Part shown: positions 41,702 to 50,636 of the stretch, piece by piece
Layout of the letters: the number at the start of each line of letters is the position of its first letter
Position numbering within the stretch: position 1 is the stretch's first letter
Assembly: GCF_000187465.1 (NCBI RefSeq)
Contig: NZ_GL732439.1
Span: 1,453,111 to 1,517,110 of the forward strand
Source: Streptococcus infantis ATCC 700779
GTDB taxonomy: Bacteria; Bacillota; Bacilli; Lactobacillales; Streptococcaceae
Direction: 5' to 3'
DNA length: 64,000 nucleotides
The notes under the pieces: generated by a model
Seen by the model: the letters and a program-made list of their open reading frames with translations, nothing else
Told to the model about the DNA's origin: nothing
Database searches by the model: none
Position numbers and translations under genes: made by a program

Positions 41702-42509
41702 TTACAAATTAACAAAAGAAGATTTTAATCAAATTAACAAACGTAGCTTGTTCACTTTCCAATTGGGATGGAACTACGAACGTATGCAAGCATCAGGTTA
41801 CCTTTACATGATCTTGCCACAATTGCGTAAAATGTATGGAGATGGAACTCCTGAGTTGAAAGAAATGATGAAAGTTCATACTCAATTCTTCAACACTTCA
41901 CCATTCTTCCACACAATCATCGCTGGTTTTGACCTTGCCATGGAAGAAAAAGATGGTGTAGGTTCAAAAGATGCGGTTAACGGTATCAAGACAGGTTTGA
42001 TGGGACCATTCGCTCCTCTTGGAGATACAATCTTTGGTTCACTTGTACCTGCTATCATGGGATCTATCGCTGCAACAATGGCTATCGCTGGCCAACCTTA
42101 CGGTATCTTCCTTTGGATCGCAGTTGCAGTAGCGTATGACATCTTCCGTTGGAAACAGTTGGAATTTGCATACAAAGAAGGGGTTAACCTTATCAACAAC
42201 ATGCAAAGTACTTTGACAGCTTTGATTGAAGCTGCATCTGTACTTGGTGTATTCATGATGGGTGCTCTTGTAGCAACAATGATCAACTTTGAAATTTCTT
42301 ACAAATTGCCAATCGGTGAAAAGATGATTGACTTCCAAGATATCTTGAACTCAATCTTCCCACGTTTGCTTCCAGCAATCTTCACTGCCTTTATCTTCTG
42401 GTTGCTTGGTAAGAAAGGTATGAACTCTACTAAAGCAATCGGTATCATTATCGTTCTTGCAGTAGGTCTTTCATTCATCGGTAAATTCTTGCTTGGAATG
42501 GGCGCATAA
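41688..42509 (+). CDS. PTS mannose-family IID component
   Basis: The 273-residue partner of IIC carries the ManZ/AgaD-family pattern: S-L-F-T-F-Q-L-G-W-N-Y-E-R-M-Q near residue 15 and G-L-M-G-P-F-A-P-L-G-D near residue 105. The start at 41688 (inside the IIC gene) was chosen because M-T-N-S-N-Y-K-L-T-K-E-D begins the domain; an upstream in-frame ATG exists at 41673. Hydrophobic helices follow to the C-terminus. Confidence 0.94.
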   Translation: MTNSNYKLTKEDFNQINKRSLFTFQLGWNYERMQASGYLYMILPQLRKMYGDGTPELKEMMKVHTQFFNTSPFFHTIIAGFDLAMEEKDGVGSKDAVNGIKTGLMGPFAPLGDTIFGSLVPAIMGSIAATMAIAGQPYGIFLWIAVAVAYDIFRWKQLEFAYKEGVNLINNMQSTLTALIEAASVLGVFMMGALVATMINFEISYKLPIGEKMIDFQDILNSIFPRLLPAIFTAFIFWLLGKKGMNSTKAIGIIIVLAVGLSFIGKFLLGMGA

Positions 42510-42512
42510 TTT

Positions 42513-42917
42513 ATGACTAAATCATTAATTTTAGTGAGCCACGGTCGTTTCTGTGAAGAACTTAAAGGTAGCACAGAGATGATTATGGGACCACAAGACA
42601 ACATTCATGCAGTAGCTCTTCTTCCAGAAGATGGACCAGAAGAATTTACTGCAAAATTTGAAGCTGCTGTCGAAGGTTTGGATGATTTCCTAGTCTTTGC
42701 TGACCTACTTGGTGGAACACCATGTAACGTGGTGAGCCGTTTGATTATGGAAGGTCGTGACATCGAACTTTATGCAGGAATGAATCTTCCAATGGTGATT
42801 GAATTTATCAATGCGAGTCTAACTGGAATGGATGCGGACTATAAGAGTCGTGCTTCAGAAAGCATTGTGAAAGTTAATGATTTATTGGCAAGCTTCGACG
42901 ACGATGAAGATGAATAA
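42513..42917 (+). CDS. PTS mannose-family IIA component
   Basis: The 134-residue cytosolic subunit takes phosphate from HPr on His10 (L-V-S-H-G-R-F). The pattern G-G-T-P-C-N near residue 72 is typical. It follows IID after 3 bp. A separate IIA gene, rather than a fused IIAB, marks the galactosamine-type branch of the family. Confidence 0.93.
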   Translation: MTKSLILVSHGRFCEELKGSTEMIMGPQDNIHAVALLPEDGPEEFTAKFEAAVEGLDDFLVFADLLGGTPCNVVSRLIMEGRDIELYAGMNLPMVIEFINASLTGMDADYKSRASESIVKVNDLLASFDDDEDE

Positions 42918-42963
42918 GGTGTAATAACTGAAATACTGTTAGAACACATTTCATAGAATATAA

Positions 42964-42992
42964 ATGGGAATGGGAGCGACTCCCATTCCCAT
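42964..42992. promoter_or_regulatory. 13-bp perfect hairpin between PTS IIA and agaS
   Basis: ATGGGAATGGGAG pairs without mismatch to CTCCCATTCCCAT around a CGA loop. Only GTTTTC follows, a weak T-run, so it may be a partial terminator or a mRNA stability/processing element that sets lower agaS-galM expression. Confidence 0.65.
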
Positions 42993-43031
42993 GTTTTCAA
43001 TCATGAAACAATATTAGATTAGAGGTTTTCA

Positions 43032-44195
43032 ATGCTAGATTATACAAAAGAAGATTTGCTTGAGTTGGGAGCAGAGATCACCACACGCGAAATTTACCAA
43101 CAACCAGATGTTTGGAAGGAAGCTTTTGAATCTTACCAAGCACGCCGTGATGAAATTGTAGCCTTTTTGCAAGGAATTGCAGATAAACATGACTACATTA
43201 AGGTTATCCTGACTGGTGCTGGGACTTCAGCTTATGTAGGCGACACCTTAGTTCCATACTTCAAGGAAGTCTATGACGAACGTAAATGGAATTTCAATGC
43301 TATTGCGACAACAGATATCGTTGCCAACCCACAAACGTATTTGAAAAAAGATGTGGCAACTGTTTTGGTATCATTCGCACGTAGTGGAAACTCACCTGAG
43401 AGTGTAGCAACCGTTGACTTGGCTAAGGCTTTAGTTGACGAGCTTTATCAAGTAACAATCACTTGTGCGGCTGAGGGGAAATTAGCACTTCAAGCCCACG
43501 GTGACGATCGCAACCTCTTGCTCTTGCAACCGGCAGCTTCTAACGATGCTGGCTTTGCTATGACATCAAGCTTTACTTCAATGATGTTGACAGCACTTTT
43601 GGTCTTCGATCCAACTGAATTTGCTGTTAAAGCTGAACGTTTTGAAGTGCTTTCTAGTCTTGCTCGTAAAGTTCTTGACAATGTGGCAGATGTGAAAGAG
43701 TTGGTTGACCTAGAATTTAACCGTGTCATTTACCTAGGTGCAGGTCCATTCTTCGGTCTTGCTCATGAAGCACAACTGAAAATTTTGGAATTGACTGCTG
43801 GTCAAGTTGCGACTATGTATGAAAGTCCAGTTGGCTTCCGTCACGGTCCAAAATCATTGATTAATGAAGATACTGTAGTTTTAGTCTTTGGTACTACAAC
43901 AGACTATACTCGTAAGTACGACTTAGACTTGGTTCGTGAAGTTGCAGGGGATCGAATCGCTCGTCGCGTTGTTCTCTTGAGTGATCAAGCCTTTGGTCTT
44001 GAAAACGTTAAGGAAGTAGCACTTGGCTGTGGCGGTGTCTTGAATGACGTTTACCGTGTATTCCCTTATATTGTTTATGGTCAATTATTTGCTCTCTTGA
44101 CTTCGCTTAAGGTTGGAAATAGACCAGATACACCATCACCTACTGGTACAGTAAACCGCGTCGTTCAGGGTGTTATTATTCACGAATTCAAATAA
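43032..44195 (+). CDS. agaS: SIS-domain sugar isomerase AgaS
   Basis: AgaS is a tandem-SIS ketose/aldose isomerase or deaminase acting on galactosamine-6-phosphate or tagatose-6-phosphate-type substrates. The 387-residue protein has the first SIS motif T-G-A-G-T-S-A-Y-V near residue 60, S-F-A-R-S-G-N-S-P-E-S near 116, and a second SIS domain with Y-L-G-A-G-P-F-F-G near 236 and S-P-V-G-F-R-H-G-P-K-S near 270. Its location after the PTS supports action on the imported sugar phosphate. Exact substrate is not resolved. Confidence 0.92.
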   Translation: MLDYTKEDLLELGAEITTREIYQQPDVWKEAFESYQARRDEIVAFLQGIADKHDYIKVILTGAGTSAYVGDTLVPYFKEVYDERKWNFNAIATTDIVANPQTYLKKDVATVLVSFARSGNSPESVATVDLAKALVDELYQVTITCAAEGKLALQAHGDDRNLLLLQPAASNDAGFAMTSSFTSMMLTALLVFDPTEFAVKAERFEVLSSLARKVLDNVADVKELVDLEFNRVIYLGAGPFFGLAHEAQLKILELTAGQVATMYESPVGFRHGPKSLINEDTVVLVFGTTTDYTRKYDLDLVREVAGDRIARRVVLLSDQAFGLENVKEVALGCGGVLNDVYRVFPYIVYGQLFALLTSLKVGNRPDTPSPTGTVNRVVQGVIIHEFK

Positions 44196-44208
44196 TAAGG
44201 AGAAAAGG

Positions 44209-45246
44209 ATGAAAACATACACAGAACGTGTATTTGGGAAAGTTGATGGCAAGGATGTTGTCGCTTATCGCTTTGAAACGGAAGCAGGCTATCAACTAGA
44301 AATCATGACCTATGGTGCAACGATTCTACGCTATGTAACTCCTGATAAGGCTGGTAATTTTGCCAATGTTATCCTAGGCTTTGATGATTTTGACAGCTAT
44401 GTAGGTAACAGTCCTAAACATGGAGCGAGTGTAGGTCCAGTTGCAGGTCGTATCGCAGGTGCGACATTCGAATTGAATGGGGAAACCTATGAACTCGAAG
44501 TCAATAACGCAAGCAACTGTAATCACAGCGGCTCAACAGGTTGGGATTCTAGTCTGTTTGAGCTAGTCGAAGTGAGCGACCATGGTTTGACTCTTTACAC
44601 AGAAAGAACAGACGGTACAGGAGGTTTCCCTGGGAATCTTAAAATCTGGATTAGCTACCACTTGGAAGAAACTGGTGCCTACGAAGTTAGCTACAAGGTA
44701 ACGACAGACAAAGATACTTTGGTCAATCCGACCAACCATAGCTACTTTAACTTGTCAGGCGATTTCACTCAGACGGTTGATCGCCATGTTTTCCAACTGA
44801 ATACAGAAGGTATTTATCCAATCGCTCCTGACGGTGTCCCAGCTAAAGCTCCAGATGCTAATCGTGATGTGGTCAAACATATCTACAATGGCGCCTTGTT
44901 GAAGGATATCTTTGCAGAAGAAGATGAACAAATCAAACTCGTATCTGGTTTAGACCATCCATTTGCTCTGCCTACAGGACATGACAATGCTGGTTTCCTC
45001 TATGACCAGGGTTCAGGTCGCTTCTTACTCTTTAAGACAGAAGCTCCTTGTTTTGTAGTTTATACAGCAAACTTTGTGGATGAGAGTGTCATCATCGCTG
45101 GTCAACCAATGATGCAGCACAATGGGATTGCTCTTGAAGCACAGGCTTTACCAGATGCTATTCACAGTGACCTGAAAGATCAAGTCATTCTAAAAGCAGG
45201 TGAGACTTTCACTAGCAAAACTCGTTACGAAATTGTCGTTAAATAA
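44209..45246 (+). CDS. galM: Aldose 1-epimerase (galactose mutarotase)
   Basis: GalM interconverts alpha and beta anomers of galactose. The 345-residue beta-sandwich protein has N-P-T-N-H-S-Y-F-N-L near residue 173 with the catalytic His and I-A-L-E-A-Q-A-L-P-D-A near 306 with the catalytic Glu. The start at 44209 follows AAGGAGAAAAGG; an upstream in-frame ATG at 44170 lies inside agaS. Last gene of the bgaC operon. In pneumococcus a block of other genes follows; here RNase J1 follows in opposite orientation. Confidence 0.95.
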   Translation: MKTYTERVFGKVDGKDVVAYRFETEAGYQLEIMTYGATILRYVTPDKAGNFANVILGFDDFDSYVGNSPKHGASVGPVAGRIAGATFELNGETYELEVNNASNCNHSGSTGWDSSLFELVEVSDHGLTLYTERTDGTGGFPGNLKIWISYHLEETGAYEVSYKVTTDKDTLVNPTNHSYFNLSGDFTQTVDRHVFQLNTEGIYPIAPDGVPAKAPDANRDVVKHIYNGALLKDIFAEEDEQIKLVSGLDHPFALPTGHDNAGFLYDQGSGRFLLFKTEAPCFVVYTANFVDESVIIAGQPMMQHNGIALEAQALPDAIHSDLKDQVILKAGETFTSKTRYEIVVK

Positions 45247-45247
45247 T

Positions 45248-45287
45248 AAAAAATTCTCTGAAGTCATAGGATTTCAGAGAATTTTTT
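45248..45287. terminator. Bidirectional terminator between galM and rnjA
   Basis: AAAAATTCTCTGAA pairs with TTTCAGAGAATTTTTT. It serves both converging genes. Confidence 0.9.
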
Positions 45288-45288
45288 A

Positions 45289-46968
45289 TTATTCTTCATC
45301 TGGTGTGAGAATCATCGGAATGATGATTGGTTCACGTTCAGTGTTTTCGTAGAGGAATGGTCGAATGGCGTTTACGATAGCACCATTGACAGATTGGACG
45401 CTGGCATCCTTGTTTTTCAAAGCGATACGAATAGCATTGAAAAGGATGCGCTGACTTTGACGGATCAAGTCGCCAGATTCGCGCATGTAGACGAAACCAC
45501 GACTAAGGATATCTGGTCCAGAAATAATCATCTGAGACTCAAAGTCTACCGTTGCGACGGCAAGTACGACACCATCTTCGGATAGGTCTCGGCGGTCTTT
45601 AAGCACAGCTGCACCGATTTCACCGATACGATTTCCATCGACGTAGATATCCTGAGCATTGAAGTGACCTGCGATACGAGCAGAGTTTGCAGTAAGGGCA
45701 AGGACATCACCATTGCTCATGATAAAGATATTGTCTTTTTCAACTCCAGTATCTACAGCAAGTCCAGCGTGGACTTTTTGCATGCGATATTCACCGTGAA
45801 CAGGCATGAAGTATTTTGGCTTAATCAAGCGGAGCATAAGTTTTTGCTCTTGCTGACCACCGTGTCCAGATGTATGGATGTTGTTAATCTTACCATGGAT
45901 GACTTCAACACCAGCTTCAGAAATGATGTTAATCAGCTTGTTAACGCTAGTGGTGTTTCCAGGGATTGGACTAGATGAGAAGATAACCGTATCGCCAGGT
46001 TGGAGTTGTACTTGACGGTGAGTTCCGTTAGCGATACGAGAGAGAGCCGCCATAGGTTCACCCTGGCTACCTGTACAAAGAATAAGAATTTCACCTGCAG
46101 GGTAATCTTTGATTTCATTTGGCTCGATGAAGGTTCCCTTTGGCGCTTTGATGTAGCCAAGTTCGATTCCGTTAACAATAGCCTTTTCCATAGAGCGTCC
46201 AAAGACAGCAATCTTGCGTCCAGTCTTAACAGCAGCATCTGTTGCTTGTTGGAGACGGAAGATATTTGAGGCAAAGGATGCAAAGATGATACGTCCCTCG
46301 ATACCTTGTATAATCTTCATAATAGACTGACCAACGACCTTTTCAGAGTTTGTAAAGGTTGGCACTTCAGCATTTGTTGAGTCTGAGAGTAAGCAAAGCA
46401 CTCCGTCTTCACCTAGGGCTGCCATACGGTGCAAGTCTGCAGGTTCACCAACTGGTGTAAAGTCAAACTTGAAGTCACCGGTACAGACGATTTTTCCTTG
46501 AGGTGTGTGGATAACAATTCCCAAAGGTTCTGGGATCGAGTGAGTTGTTCTAAAGAAAGTTGCTTTAAGATTTTTAAAGGTCAACTCAGTGTTGTGGTTG
46601 ATTTCGTGAAGTGTAGCATTGCGCAAAAGGCCATGCTCTTCGAGTTTTCCACGGATCAAAGCTAGAGCTAGTGGACCTGCATAGATAGGGATATTTGCTT
46701 GCTTGAGCAAGAAAGGAATCCCACCAATATGGTCCTCGTGTCCGTGTGTGATCAAGAGAGCCTTGACGCGGTCGATGTTTTCGACAATATAAGAGTAATC
46801 AGGGATAACGTAGTCGATACCAAGCAAGTCATCCTCGGGGAATTTAATCCCTGCATCAACAATGATGATTTCGTCTTGGTATTCGATTCCGTATGTATTT
46901 TTACCGATTTCTCCTAGACCACCAATGGCAAAAACACCCACTTCTTCTGGTTTAAGAGTATAGGCCAT
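45289..46968 (-). CDS. rnjA: Ribonuclease J1
   Basis: RNase J1 is a 5'-3' exo- and endoribonuclease central to mRNA decay in Firmicutes. The 559-residue protein has the metallo-beta-lactamase motif H-G-H-E-D-H at residues 75-80, the beta-CASP domain with G-R-S-M near 244, C-T-G-S-Q-G-E-P near 293-300, and the I-H-T-S-G-H-G motif near 364. It lies one base downstream of rpoY on the same strand, so the pair is an operon, as in most Firmicutes. Confidence 0.97.
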   Translation of the reverse strand: MAYTLKPEEVGVFAIGGLGEIGKNTYGIEYQDEIIIVDAGIKFPEDDLLGIDYVIPDYSYIVENIDRVKALLITHGHEDHIGGIPFLLKQANIPIYAGPLALALIRGKLEEHGLLRNATLHEINHNTELTFKNLKATFFRTTHSIPEPLGIVIHTPQGKIVCTGDFKFDFTPVGEPADLHRMAALGEDGVLCLLSDSTNAEVPTFTNSEKVVGQSIMKIIQGIEGRIIFASFASNIFRLQQATDAAVKTGRKIAVFGRSMEKAIVNGIELGYIKAPKGTFIEPNEIKDYPAGEILILCTGSQGEPMAALSRIANGTHRQVQLQPGDTVIFSSSPIPGNTTSVNKLINIISEAGVEVIHGKINNIHTSGHGGQQEQKLMLRLIKPKYFMPVHGEYRMQKVHAGLAVDTGVEKDNIFIMSNGDVLALTANSARIAGHFNAQDIYVDGNRIGEIGAAVLKDRRDLSEDGVVLAVATVDFESQMIISGPDILSRGFVYMRESGDLIRQSQRILFNAIRIALKNKDASVQSVNGAIVNAIRPFLYENTEREPIIIPMILTPDEE

Positions 46969-46969
46969 A

Positions 46970-47203
46970 TTAGAACTCCGTAATTTCGAATGCGCCAGTT
47001 TCTTTTTCGTAGTCTAGCAATTTGTCTGACAAGAGCTCGATATATTCAACGTTGAATTCTGGACGGTTTTTTTCAACAAGTTCACGGGCTATGATACGTC
47101 CCTCAAGTTCTGAGCTGGCATCAATGTCTAAGTAAAGTGAGCGTGTTGTTTCACGACGTGGACTACGGTCTTTTGTTTCTTGATAAAAAACTTTGTAAAT
47201 CAT
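46970..47203 (-). CDS. rpoY: RNA polymerase epsilon subunit RpoY
   Basis: This 77-residue DUF1447/YkzG protein is the small epsilon subunit of Firmicute RNA polymerase. The sequence begins M-I-Y-K-V-F-Y-Q-E, typical of the family, with R-E-T-T-R-S-L-Y and [14 protein letters not shown]. The start at 47203 was preferred over 47239 because it follows AGAAAGGAAACAC on the minus strand and matches family length. It is upstream of rnjA. Confidence 0.93.
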   Translation of the reverse strand: MIYKVFYQETKDRSPRRETTRSLYLDIDASSELEGRIIARELVEKNRPEFNVEYIELLSDKLLDYEKETGAFEITEF

Positions 47204-47404
47204 GTGTTTCCTTTCTGTTTTCAGGTCAGCTGTATTCAAAAAATTACCAGCTTGAAGCTGTTTGTTTCTATTTCATTTTCTGCCTGTATTGACCTTGATT
47301 CGTTACAATTATCTCAATTATAACATAAAAAGGGGAATTAGTAAAAGCAGGAAACATGAAAGTAAGGAGCTTGAAATATGTTTCATTTTGCCCGATACAA
47401 GTAT

Positions 47405-47433
47405 TTGAAGACTTTGAAATCACGTGCTATAAT
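47405..47433 (+). promoter_or_regulatory. Promoter of the 68-residue membrane protein gene
   Basis: TTGAAG (47405-47410) and TATAAT (47428-47433) are spaced by 17 bp, with an extended TG. It lies in the 272-bp divergent gap that also holds a likely rpoY -10 on the minus strand (TATAAT, 47317-47322). Confidence 0.75.
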
Positions 47434-47475
47434 AAAGTTAGAAAAGAGGTTTTTCCTTATGAAGGAGGGCAGGAT

Positions 47476-47682
47476 ATGTTTCAACTAGCTATTATCATTC
47501 GTCTTCTGGCCTTTGCGGGATTTGTTGCCTGTGTTTACGGAGGAAATGTTTTGTATACTCGGCTGGAGTATCGGAAAGCCAAACTCCTTTGGAAGATTTG
47601 CTTTGTGACTCTGTATTCGTTTTTCCTTCTCCTAGTGACCTATGTGGTCTGGTTCGTATTTTACTTTGGTTTGAATTCTTGA
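47476..47682 (+). CDS. Small two-helix membrane protein of unknown function
   Basis: The 68-residue protein consists of two hydrophobic helices (about 3-22 and 39-64) with a short basic loop R-L-E-Y-R-K-A-K between them. AAGGAGGGC precedes ATG 47476. An upstream in-frame ATG at 47356 lies before the -10 promoter element and was rejected. I do not recognise a family; a hypothetical protein of this type sits between rpoY and tsaB in pneumococcus as well, as far as I remember. Confidence 0.75.
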   Translation: MFQLAIIIRLLAFAGFVACVYGGNVLYTRLEYRKAKLLWKICFVTLYSFFLLLVTYVVWFVFYFGLNS

Positions 47683-47686
47683 GTGC

Positions 47687-47720
47687 TTGTCCTGTCTGTT
47701 TGGCAGGACATTCTTGTTTG
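47687..47720 (+). terminator. Terminator of the small membrane protein gene
   Basis: TGTCCTG pairs with CAGGACA, followed by TTCTTGTTT, a moderate T-rich tail. Confidence 0.6.
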
Positions 47721-47756
47721 GAAACAAAGAAAATTCCCATGTGTCAGCTTTTGTAG

Positions 47757-47762
47757 TATAAT
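47757..47762 (+). promoter_or_regulatory. -10 element of tsaB-rimI-tsaD
   Basis: TATAAT lies 30 bp upstream of the tsaB ATG. No strong -35 was identified. Confidence 0.55.
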
Positions 47763-47792
47763 AGTAAACAGACAAAAAGATAGGAATGTGTT

Positions 47793-48476
47793 ATGAAAGT
47801 ATTAGCTTTTGATACGTCCAGCAAGGCACTGTCTTTAGCCATTTTAGAGGACAAGCAGCTTCTTGCCGAGACGACTATTAATATCAAGAAAAATCACAGT
47901 ATCACTCTGATGCCTGCCATTGATTTTTTGATGGGTAGTCTAGATTTGACACCAAAGGATTTGGATCGAATCGTCGTGGCAGAGGGGCCTGGTAGCTATA
48001 CAGGTTTGCGAATCGCAGCAGCCACTGCCAAGACCTTGGCTCATACCCTAAACATTGAGTTAGTAGGGATGTCTAGCCTTTTAGCTCTGGTACCGAATCA
48101 ACAGGAAGGTCTGGTTGTTCCTTTGATGGATGCGCGTCGCAACAATGTATACGCAGGATTTTATGAACATGCTCAACCTGTCTTTCCAGAAGCGCATCTG
48201 TCTTTCGAGGAGGTCCTAGAGCAAGTCAAGGATGCCGACCAGGTGACCTTTGTTGGTGAAGTGGGTGCCTTTGTCGAGCAGATTCAAGAGCAATTACCAC
48301 AGGCTAACTATCAAGAAACCTTACCAAACGCAGCGAATCTTGCTCTTTGGGCCTGGGATAAGGAAGCAGACTCCTTACACGATTTTGTGCCGAATTACCT
48401 CAAGCGTGTCGAAGCTGAGGAAAATTGGCTCAAGAACCACGCCGAGTCTGGCGAGTCTTACATTAAACGCCTATGA
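47793..48476 (+). CDS. tsaB: tRNA t6A biosynthesis protein TsaB
   Basis: TsaB is the inactive-kinase partner of TsaD in N6-threonylcarbamoyladenosine formation on ANN-decoding tRNAs. The 227-residue ASKHA-fold protein starts M-K-V-L-A-F-D-T-S and has V-A-E-G-P-G-S-Y-T-G-L-R near residue 62-73. It is followed by rimI (4-bp overlap) and tsaD, the usual Firmicute cluster. Confidence 0.95.
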   Translation: MKVLAFDTSSKALSLAILEDKQLLAETTINIKKNHSITLMPAIDFLMGSLDLTPKDLDRIVVAEGPGSYTGLRIAAATAKTLAHTLNIELVGMSSLLALVPNQQEGLVVPLMDARRNNVYAGFYEHAQPVFPEAHLSFEEVLEQVKDADQVTFVGEVGAFVEQIQEQLPQANYQETLPNAANLALWAWDKEADSLHDFVPNYLKRVEAEENWLKNHAESGESYIKRL

Positions 48477-48910
48477 TAGAAATCAAACGAATCCAACAGC
48501 AGCCTGATGTGGCACAAGCTATCTACGAAGTGATGACGGATGTTTATCCCGTCAGTCCTTGGACGTTGGAACAAATCCAAGCAGACCTGTCTCAAGACCA
48601 GACTTGGTATGCTCTAGCTTATGATGGGGAAGAAGTGATAGGTTTTCTAGCAATTCAGGAGAATCTTTTTGAAGCAGAAGTCTTGCAAATCGCTGTCAAG
48701 AAAGCTTATCAAGGTCAGGAGATAGCCTCAGCCTTGTTTGCAACATTGCCGACAGACAGGGAGATTTTCCTCGAAGTTAGAAAGTCCAACCACCGAGCGC
48801 AAGCATTTTACAAGAAAGAAAAAATGGCGGTCATCGCTGAGAGAAAGTCCTACTACCATGATCCAGTTGAGGATGCCATTATCATGAAGAGAGAAATAAA
48901 TGAAGGATAG
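48473..48910 (+). CDS. rimI: Ribosomal-protein-alanine N-acetyltransferase RimI
   Basis: RimI is a GNAT-family acetyltransferase that modifies the N-terminus of ribosomal protein S18. The 145-residue protein has the GNAT core: V-L-Q-I-A-V near residue 69, a Q/K-x-x-G-Q-E-I-A-S-A acetyl-CoA loop near 80 and the [13 protein letters not shown] motif near 102. It overlaps tsaB by 4 bp and tsaD by 11 bp. Confidence 0.9.
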   Translation: MIEIKRIQQQPDVAQAIYEVMTDVYPVSPWTLEQIQADLSQDQTWYALAYDGEEVIGFLAIQENLFEAEVLQIAVKKAYQGQEIASALFATLPTDREIFLEVRKSNHRAQAFYKKEKMAVIAERKSYYHDPVEDAIIMKREINEG

Positions 48911-49910
48911 ATATATTTTAGCATTTGAGACATCCTGTGATGAGACCAGTGTCGCCGTCCTGAAAAACGACGACGAGCTCTTGTCCAATGTCATTGCTAG
49001 TCAAATTGAGAGTCATAAACGTTTTGGGGGCGTAGTGCCAGAAGTGGCTAGCCGTCACCATGTTGAAGTTATCACAGCTTGCATTGAGGAAGCTCTAGCA
49101 GAGGCAGGGATTGCCGAAGAGGACGTGACAGCTGTTGCCGTTACTTACGGACCAGGCTTGGTCGGCGCTTTGCTTGTTGGTTTGTCAGCCGCCAAGGCAT
49201 TTGCCTGGGCACATGACCTTCCGCTTATCCCTGTGAACCACATGGCTGGTCACCTCATGGCAGCTCAAAGTGTGGAGCCTTTGGAATTCCCCTTGTTAGC
49301 CCTTTTAGTCAGTGGTGGGCACACAGAGTTGGTCTATGTTTCTGAGGCCGGTGATTATAAGATTGTTGGTGAAACACGTGATGATGCGGTTGGTGAAGCC
49401 TATGATAAGGTCGGTCGCGTTATGGGCTTGACCTATCCAGCAGGTCGGGAGATTGACGAGTTGGCCCATCAAGGTCAGGATGTGTATGATTTCCCTCGTG
49501 CTATGATTAAGGAAGATAATCTTGAGTTTTCATTCTCAGGTTTGAAGTCTGCCTTTATCAATCTTCACCACAATGCCGAGCAAAAGGGAGAAAGCTTGTC
49601 CAAGGAAGACCTATCTGCTTCCTTCCAAGCAGCAGTTATGGATATTCTCATGGCAAAAACCAAGAAAGCCTTGGAGAAATATCCTGTTAAAACCCTAGTC
49701 GTGGCTGGTGGTGTGGCTGCCAATAAAGGTCTCAGAGAACGCTTAGCAGCTGAAATCACCGATGTCAAGGTTATTATTCCACCTCTACGTCTTTGCGGAG
49801 ACAATGCAGGAATGATTGCCTATGCTAGCGTCAGCGAGTGGAACAAAGAGAACTTTGCAGGCTTGGAGCTAAATGCCAAACCCAGCCTCGCTTTTGATAC
49901 CATAGAATAA
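48900..49910 (+). CDS. tsaD: tRNA N6-adenosine threonylcarbamoyltransferase TsaD
   Basis: TsaD transfers the threonylcarbamoyl group from TC-AMP (made by TsaC/YwlC) to A37 of tRNAs, working with TsaB and TsaE. The 336-residue ASKHA enzyme begins with F-E-T-S-C-D-E-T-S, and has the metal ligands H114 and H118 in H-M-A-G-H. S-G-G-H-T-E-L lies near residue 139, and [10 protein letters not shown] near 160. Formerly Gcp. The cluster ends at the terminator 49911-49936. Confidence 0.97.
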   Translation: MKDRYILAFETSCDETSVAVLKNDDELLSNVIASQIESHKRFGGVVPEVASRHHVEVITACIEEALAEAGIAEEDVTAVAVTYGPGLVGALLVGLSAAKAFAWAHDLPLIPVNHMAGHLMAAQSVEPLEFPLLALLVSGGHTELVYVSEAGDYKIVGETRDDAVGEAYDKVGRVMGLTYPAGREIDELAHQGQDVYDFPRAMIKEDNLEFSFSGLKSAFINLHHNAEQKGESLSKEDLSASFQAAVMDILMAKTKKALEKYPVKTLVVAGGVAANKGLRERLAAEITDVKVIIPPLRLCGDNAGMIAYASVSEWNKENFAGLELNAKPSLAFDTIE

Positions 49911-49936
49911 AGAGTCAGCTTGAGGCTGGCTTTTTT
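49911..49936 (+). terminator. tsaD terminator
   Basis: AGAGTCAGC pairs with GCTGGCTTT around TTGAG (with G-T pairs), followed by a T-run. Confidence 0.85.
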
Positions 49937-49975
49937 GTTTGGACAAATGCGCGAGTTTTTTAGTATAGTAGAAAT

Positions 49976-50578
49976 ATGAGATTTAAAAAAATAATGAGTA
50001 TAGCACTTGCTATAGGGGTATTGTTGCTGTCTCTGCTGGCTTTTCAGATGTTTCAAAAGATGCAATTGGTCATGTTTGACTCTATTTCACTTAACATGCC
50101 CATCGAATCTGTTGAAAAAGTGTTTGGAAAACCTAATGAGATAGTAGAAGAGACAGAAACAGGCTATCACAATCCTTGGCGTGCAAAAGATCCTTATCTC
50201 TTTAAAACTGGGCGCCTTTTCTACGACTATGAAAATTTTAAATGGAAAGGTTATAGTGGTCGCGTGACCTTTACTTTTTCAAAATCACATCGTTTACAAG
50301 AGGCGTCGGTTTATTTCCCTGTAGCTTCTAAAGCTCAACAGAAAGAAATCTTTTATCAGATGACCCAAGACATGAAAGCAGAAATCGAAGCTTTACCTAA
50401 CTTTCAGTCTTTGAAAGTTGATGCCTTGGTCGGGGATGATGGTGGTTATCGGTTTAAGGTTAAACTGAAAGGGCAACTGAGAGAACCCTGGATCGATGTT
50501 TATCCTACAAAATATGAGGATGATGACAGACCTGAGATTAACCAATATAATATTCGCATCGATCAATCTCAGTGGTAG
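49976..50578 (+). CDS. Unknown exported or membrane-anchored protein
   Basis: I do not recognise this 200-residue protein. A basic start M-R-F-K-K and a hydrophobic stretch (residues 7-25) form a signal anchor without a lipobox. The outer part has an M-P-I-E-S-V-E-K-V-F-G-K-P motif near residue 42, the pattern of small 'outer membrane assembly-like' (SmpA/OmlA) or beta-lactamase-inhibitor-like repeats, and then beta-rich sequence. That similarity is by eye only. A TATAGT -10 lies ~8 bp before the ATG, so either the leader is extremely short or the promoter lies elsewhere. No partner genes are apparent. Confidence 0.65.
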   Translation: MRFKKIMSIALAIGVLLLSLLAFQMFQKMQLVMFDSISLNMPIESVEKVFGKPNEIVEETETGYHNPWRAKDPYLFKTGRLFYDYENFKWKGYSGRVTFTFSKSHRLQEASVYFPVASKAQQKEIFYQMTQDMKAEIEALPNFQSLKVDALVGDDGGYRFKVKLKGQLREPWIDVYPTKYEDDDRPEINQYNIRIDQSQW

Positions 50579-50636
50579 TCGCCCTAGGGTTCTTGTTTTG
50601 AACGCTTTATGACAATAGAATGATGTATTTGTAAGA

